Positions 62,403 through 64,000 of a stretch of DNA of 64,000 bases are shown one piece after another. The DNA is taken from the NCBI RefSeq assembly GCF_007991455.1, contig NZ_BJYJ01000018.1, forward strand, positions 1 through 64,000. The letters run 5' to 3'. Every line of letters starts with the position of its first letter. Within the stretch, counting starts at the first letter, position 1. The position numbers and the translations under genes were made by a program. This DNA comes from Chryseobacterium hagamense (lineage in GTDB: Bacteria > Bacteroidota > Bacteroidia > Flavobacteriales > Weeksellaceae). A model generated the notes under the pieces. It ran no database searches, was not told where the DNA came from, and saw nothing but the letters and a program-made list of their open reading frames with translations.

Positions 62403-64000
62403 TCACTTCCCCCTCACCGGGCTTCCGTGCCATGAAGTATCGTCCGATAATACTTCTCCCTTCATCACCAGCGACAGGGCATCTACCGTAACGTGGTCTC
62501 CGATTTCAGTATCGTATAAAATGATACTTCTTGTATTGATCGTCGTCTGCCTGCCGATTTTTACCGGTCCGATCTTCATGATCCTGTCTTCAAAAAGATG
62601 GGTCTGCGGGCCGCAGTCTTCATTCAGCATGGTTTCATCACCAATGGAAACCATATCGTATTCGGTAATGTCGGTGGTATTCAGCCATACCCTTTTACCG
62701 ATTTTTACGCCAAGGAATCTCAGGAAGAACGGCAGCCATAAGGTTCCCCGGAGAAAATCGAGAAAAAACTGTACCGGCAGGGCTTCGTACAATGTGGTAA
62801 CCCCTTCGCTCAGCCATACTTTGAGGCTGTACATCGGCATTTCCGATTTCTTGTATTTTCCTACAAAAATCCATTTGAGCAATGCGGTAAAAAAGAAACA
62901 GGGCAGCGCCACAATGCCAAGGTAATAAAAAGGGGAGAATAGCAGCAGGTGATGAATCCGGCCTTCCATAAATTTACTGGTGTAGGCAACATACAATACA
63001 CTGCAGATAATGACTATCGTCTGCGGAAGAATGATCCTGATGCCTTCGACCAACGCCCTGGCTATTTTCAGCTTTAAAGGCGGATGATAGGTAAGGCCGT
63101 CATTGAATCCTTCTGATTTCTGTCTGGACGGCAGCCCGATCGGCGGAGATCCGAACCAGTCTTTTTCCTGTGAACTTTTCAGCTGCTCTTCCGAAGGGGC
63201 CTTGCTCAGCACCCCGATCAGCATATGGTCTCCCAGCTCATATCCCTGTGGAACAAGTCCGCTGTTTCCAACGAAGCTATTGTTCCCGATTTTCGTTCTT
63301 TCCAGGATGAGCTTTTCATTTCTTACATCGTGTTCCCCCAGGATTACGGCATCGGCAATAAACGAGCCTTCACCGATTTCCAGCAAATGATGGGACACGT
63401 CGCTGGCGGTGGATATTTCTGAATTTTTCCCGATTTTCGAACCCATCATCCTGTAAAACCTGCTGATGTATATCGAGGCGAAAAGAGGATGGATCACCAC
63501 GAGGGACAGATTGAAAATCTGGTCTTTTACCCATTTCCGGTAATACATAAAGCTGTACACCGGATAGATGCCGGGCTTCATTTTATATTGCAGCGCCCTG
63601 GTCACTAAACTCACAATCAGTATAAACAACAGGATATAGACGGTAGAAAGAATCGGAGCCTGCCATAAATAGTAGAAGCTGTAATCCGGCGACTGCTCAT
63701 CGAGATAATACAGGGTGTACAGTGTAGGGGCCAGCGGTAGTACAATGAGCAGCGGAAAGAAAAATAATGAGCAGGCATACAATAAAGCAAACCGGTTCCT
63801 TTTTGTTGCAGAAGAAAGTACGGGGGGGGCCAGTTCTTCTCCGGATTTCATTCCTGATTTTTCGGCAGGGCTGCCGTTCCATATTTCACCGTAGCCGATT
63901 CTTTTTCCTTCATTCAGGCAGCTCAGGTCCTTCAGTTCCCCGAATTCTTCAATTACCGTATTGCCGCAGACAATGGCGGAAGACCCCAGATAGGCATGCG
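62403..64000 (-). CDS. Pls/PosA-type synthetase, C-terminal part (partial)
   Basis: The reading frame is open from 62403 to the right edge, so the gene continues past position 64000 and its start is not in the window. The 482 residues downstream of the first Met (at 63851) and a further 49 or so upstream are visible. They show about six membrane helices and three stretches of left-handed beta-helix hexapeptides (ELKDLSCLNEGK near the edge; EISTASDVSHHLLEIGEG; KIGPVKIGRQTTINTRS). This matches the C-terminal membrane domain of Pls (epsilon-poly-lysine synthetase) and related NRPS-like enzymes. The adenylation and carrier domains expected at the N-terminus are outside. The product is unknown. 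Confidence 0.75.
   Translation of the reverse strand, partial: HAYLGSSAIVCGNTVIEEFGELKDLSCLNEGKRIGYGEIWNGSPAEKSGMKSGEELAPPVLSSATKRNRFALLYACSLFFFPLLIVLPLAPTLYTLYYLDEQSPDYSFYYLWQAPILSTVYILLFILIVSLVTRALQYKMKPGIYPVYSFMYYRKWVKDQIFNLSLVVIHPLFASIYISRFYRMMGSKIGKNSEISTASDVSHHLLEIGEGSFIADAVILGEHDVRNEKLILERTKIGNNSFVGNSGLVPQGYELGDHMLIGVLSKAPSEEQLKSSQEKDWFGSPPIGLPSRQKSEGFNDGLTYHPPLKLKIARALVEGIRIILPQTIVIICSVLYVAYTSKFMEGRIHHLLLFSPFYYLGIVALPCFFFTALLKWIFVGKYKKSEMPMYSLKVWLSEGVTTLYEALPVQFFLDFLRGTLWLPFFLRFLGVKIGKRVWLNTTDITEYDMVSIGDETMLNEDCGPQTHLFEDRIMKIGPVKIGRQTTINTRSIILYDTEIGDHVTVDALSLVMKGEVLSDDTSWHGSPVRGK

Overview
The window looks like a piece of a Bacteroidota chromosome, most likely Chryseobacterium or a close relative (Weeksellaceae, Flavobacteriales). 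This is inferred from the content: a type IX secretion (T9SS) C-terminal sorting domain and the T9SS Plug protein, Bacteroidota-only families (DUF4290, DUF4295, DUF4403), promoters with a TAnnTTTG -7 box, and 'MKNLKKLNR' leader peptides familiar from Chryseobacterium. Most genes are single-copy housekeeping genes in short operons on both strands. I see no prophage, no transposase and no CRISPR array.

Layout. 1-2.6 kb: tRNA-Cys, an RDD membrane protein, a DUF4403 protein and folB. 2.6-3.7 kb: five tandem genes for small double-glycine-type leader peptides, each with six core cysteines. 3.7-7.8 kb: nadA, gmk, a YicC-type RNase, an inverted-repeat element and miaA. 7.9-8.7 kb: a two-gene toxin-antitoxin-like module (56-aa protein plus an ADP-ribosyltransferase-like protein). 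8.7-15.9 kb: a complete RND efflux system (outer-membrane factor, pump, adaptor, TetR regulator) with four copies of a probable TetR operator. 16-23 kb: redoxin, metallo-beta-lactamase hydrolase, T9SS Plug, a ParE/RelE-like pair, hemH, NifU-type scaffold and gamma-carbonic anhydrase. 23-32.9 kb: a PIF1-like helicase, a three-gene cluster with an EEP-fold nuclease, a luciferase-like monooxygenase, a RibB with a degenerate RibA half, fmt and recQ. 33-46 kb: two OmpA-type paralogues, folK, sppA, a GlsB/YeaQ protein, ftsY with DUF4295/rpmG/rpmB, lnt, vanZ-like, proC, murB, a lipoprotein and an aminotransferase. 46-56.4 kb: a large T9SS cargo protein, DUF1801, a YiiX-like lipoprotein, a stand-alone NIL domain, murA with DUF4290, an alpha-amylase lipoprotein, a DCC protein and a haem-binding protein. 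56.4-64 kb: katG, a small Cys-rich lipoprotein, tRNA-Gln, der, a phosphopantetheinyl transferase, a GNAT and the 3' part of a Pls/PosA-type synthetase that runs off the right edge.

The most interesting items are the six-cysteine peptide cluster, the ADP-ribosyltransferase-like module, a family of roughly 370-bp intergenic elements with matching terminal inverted repeats (three sites), and the phosphopantetheinyl transferase next to a Pls-type synthetase. Several housekeeping enzymes depart from the textbook form: MurA has Asp in place of the fosfomycin-reactive Cys, ferrochelatase carries a Cys-rich insertion, RibB has a dead GTP-cyclohydrolase half, and one OmpA paralogue lacks its peptidoglycan-binding domain. 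Small intergenic repeat families fill most of the gaps. All assignments come from reading the sequence; no database search was run.
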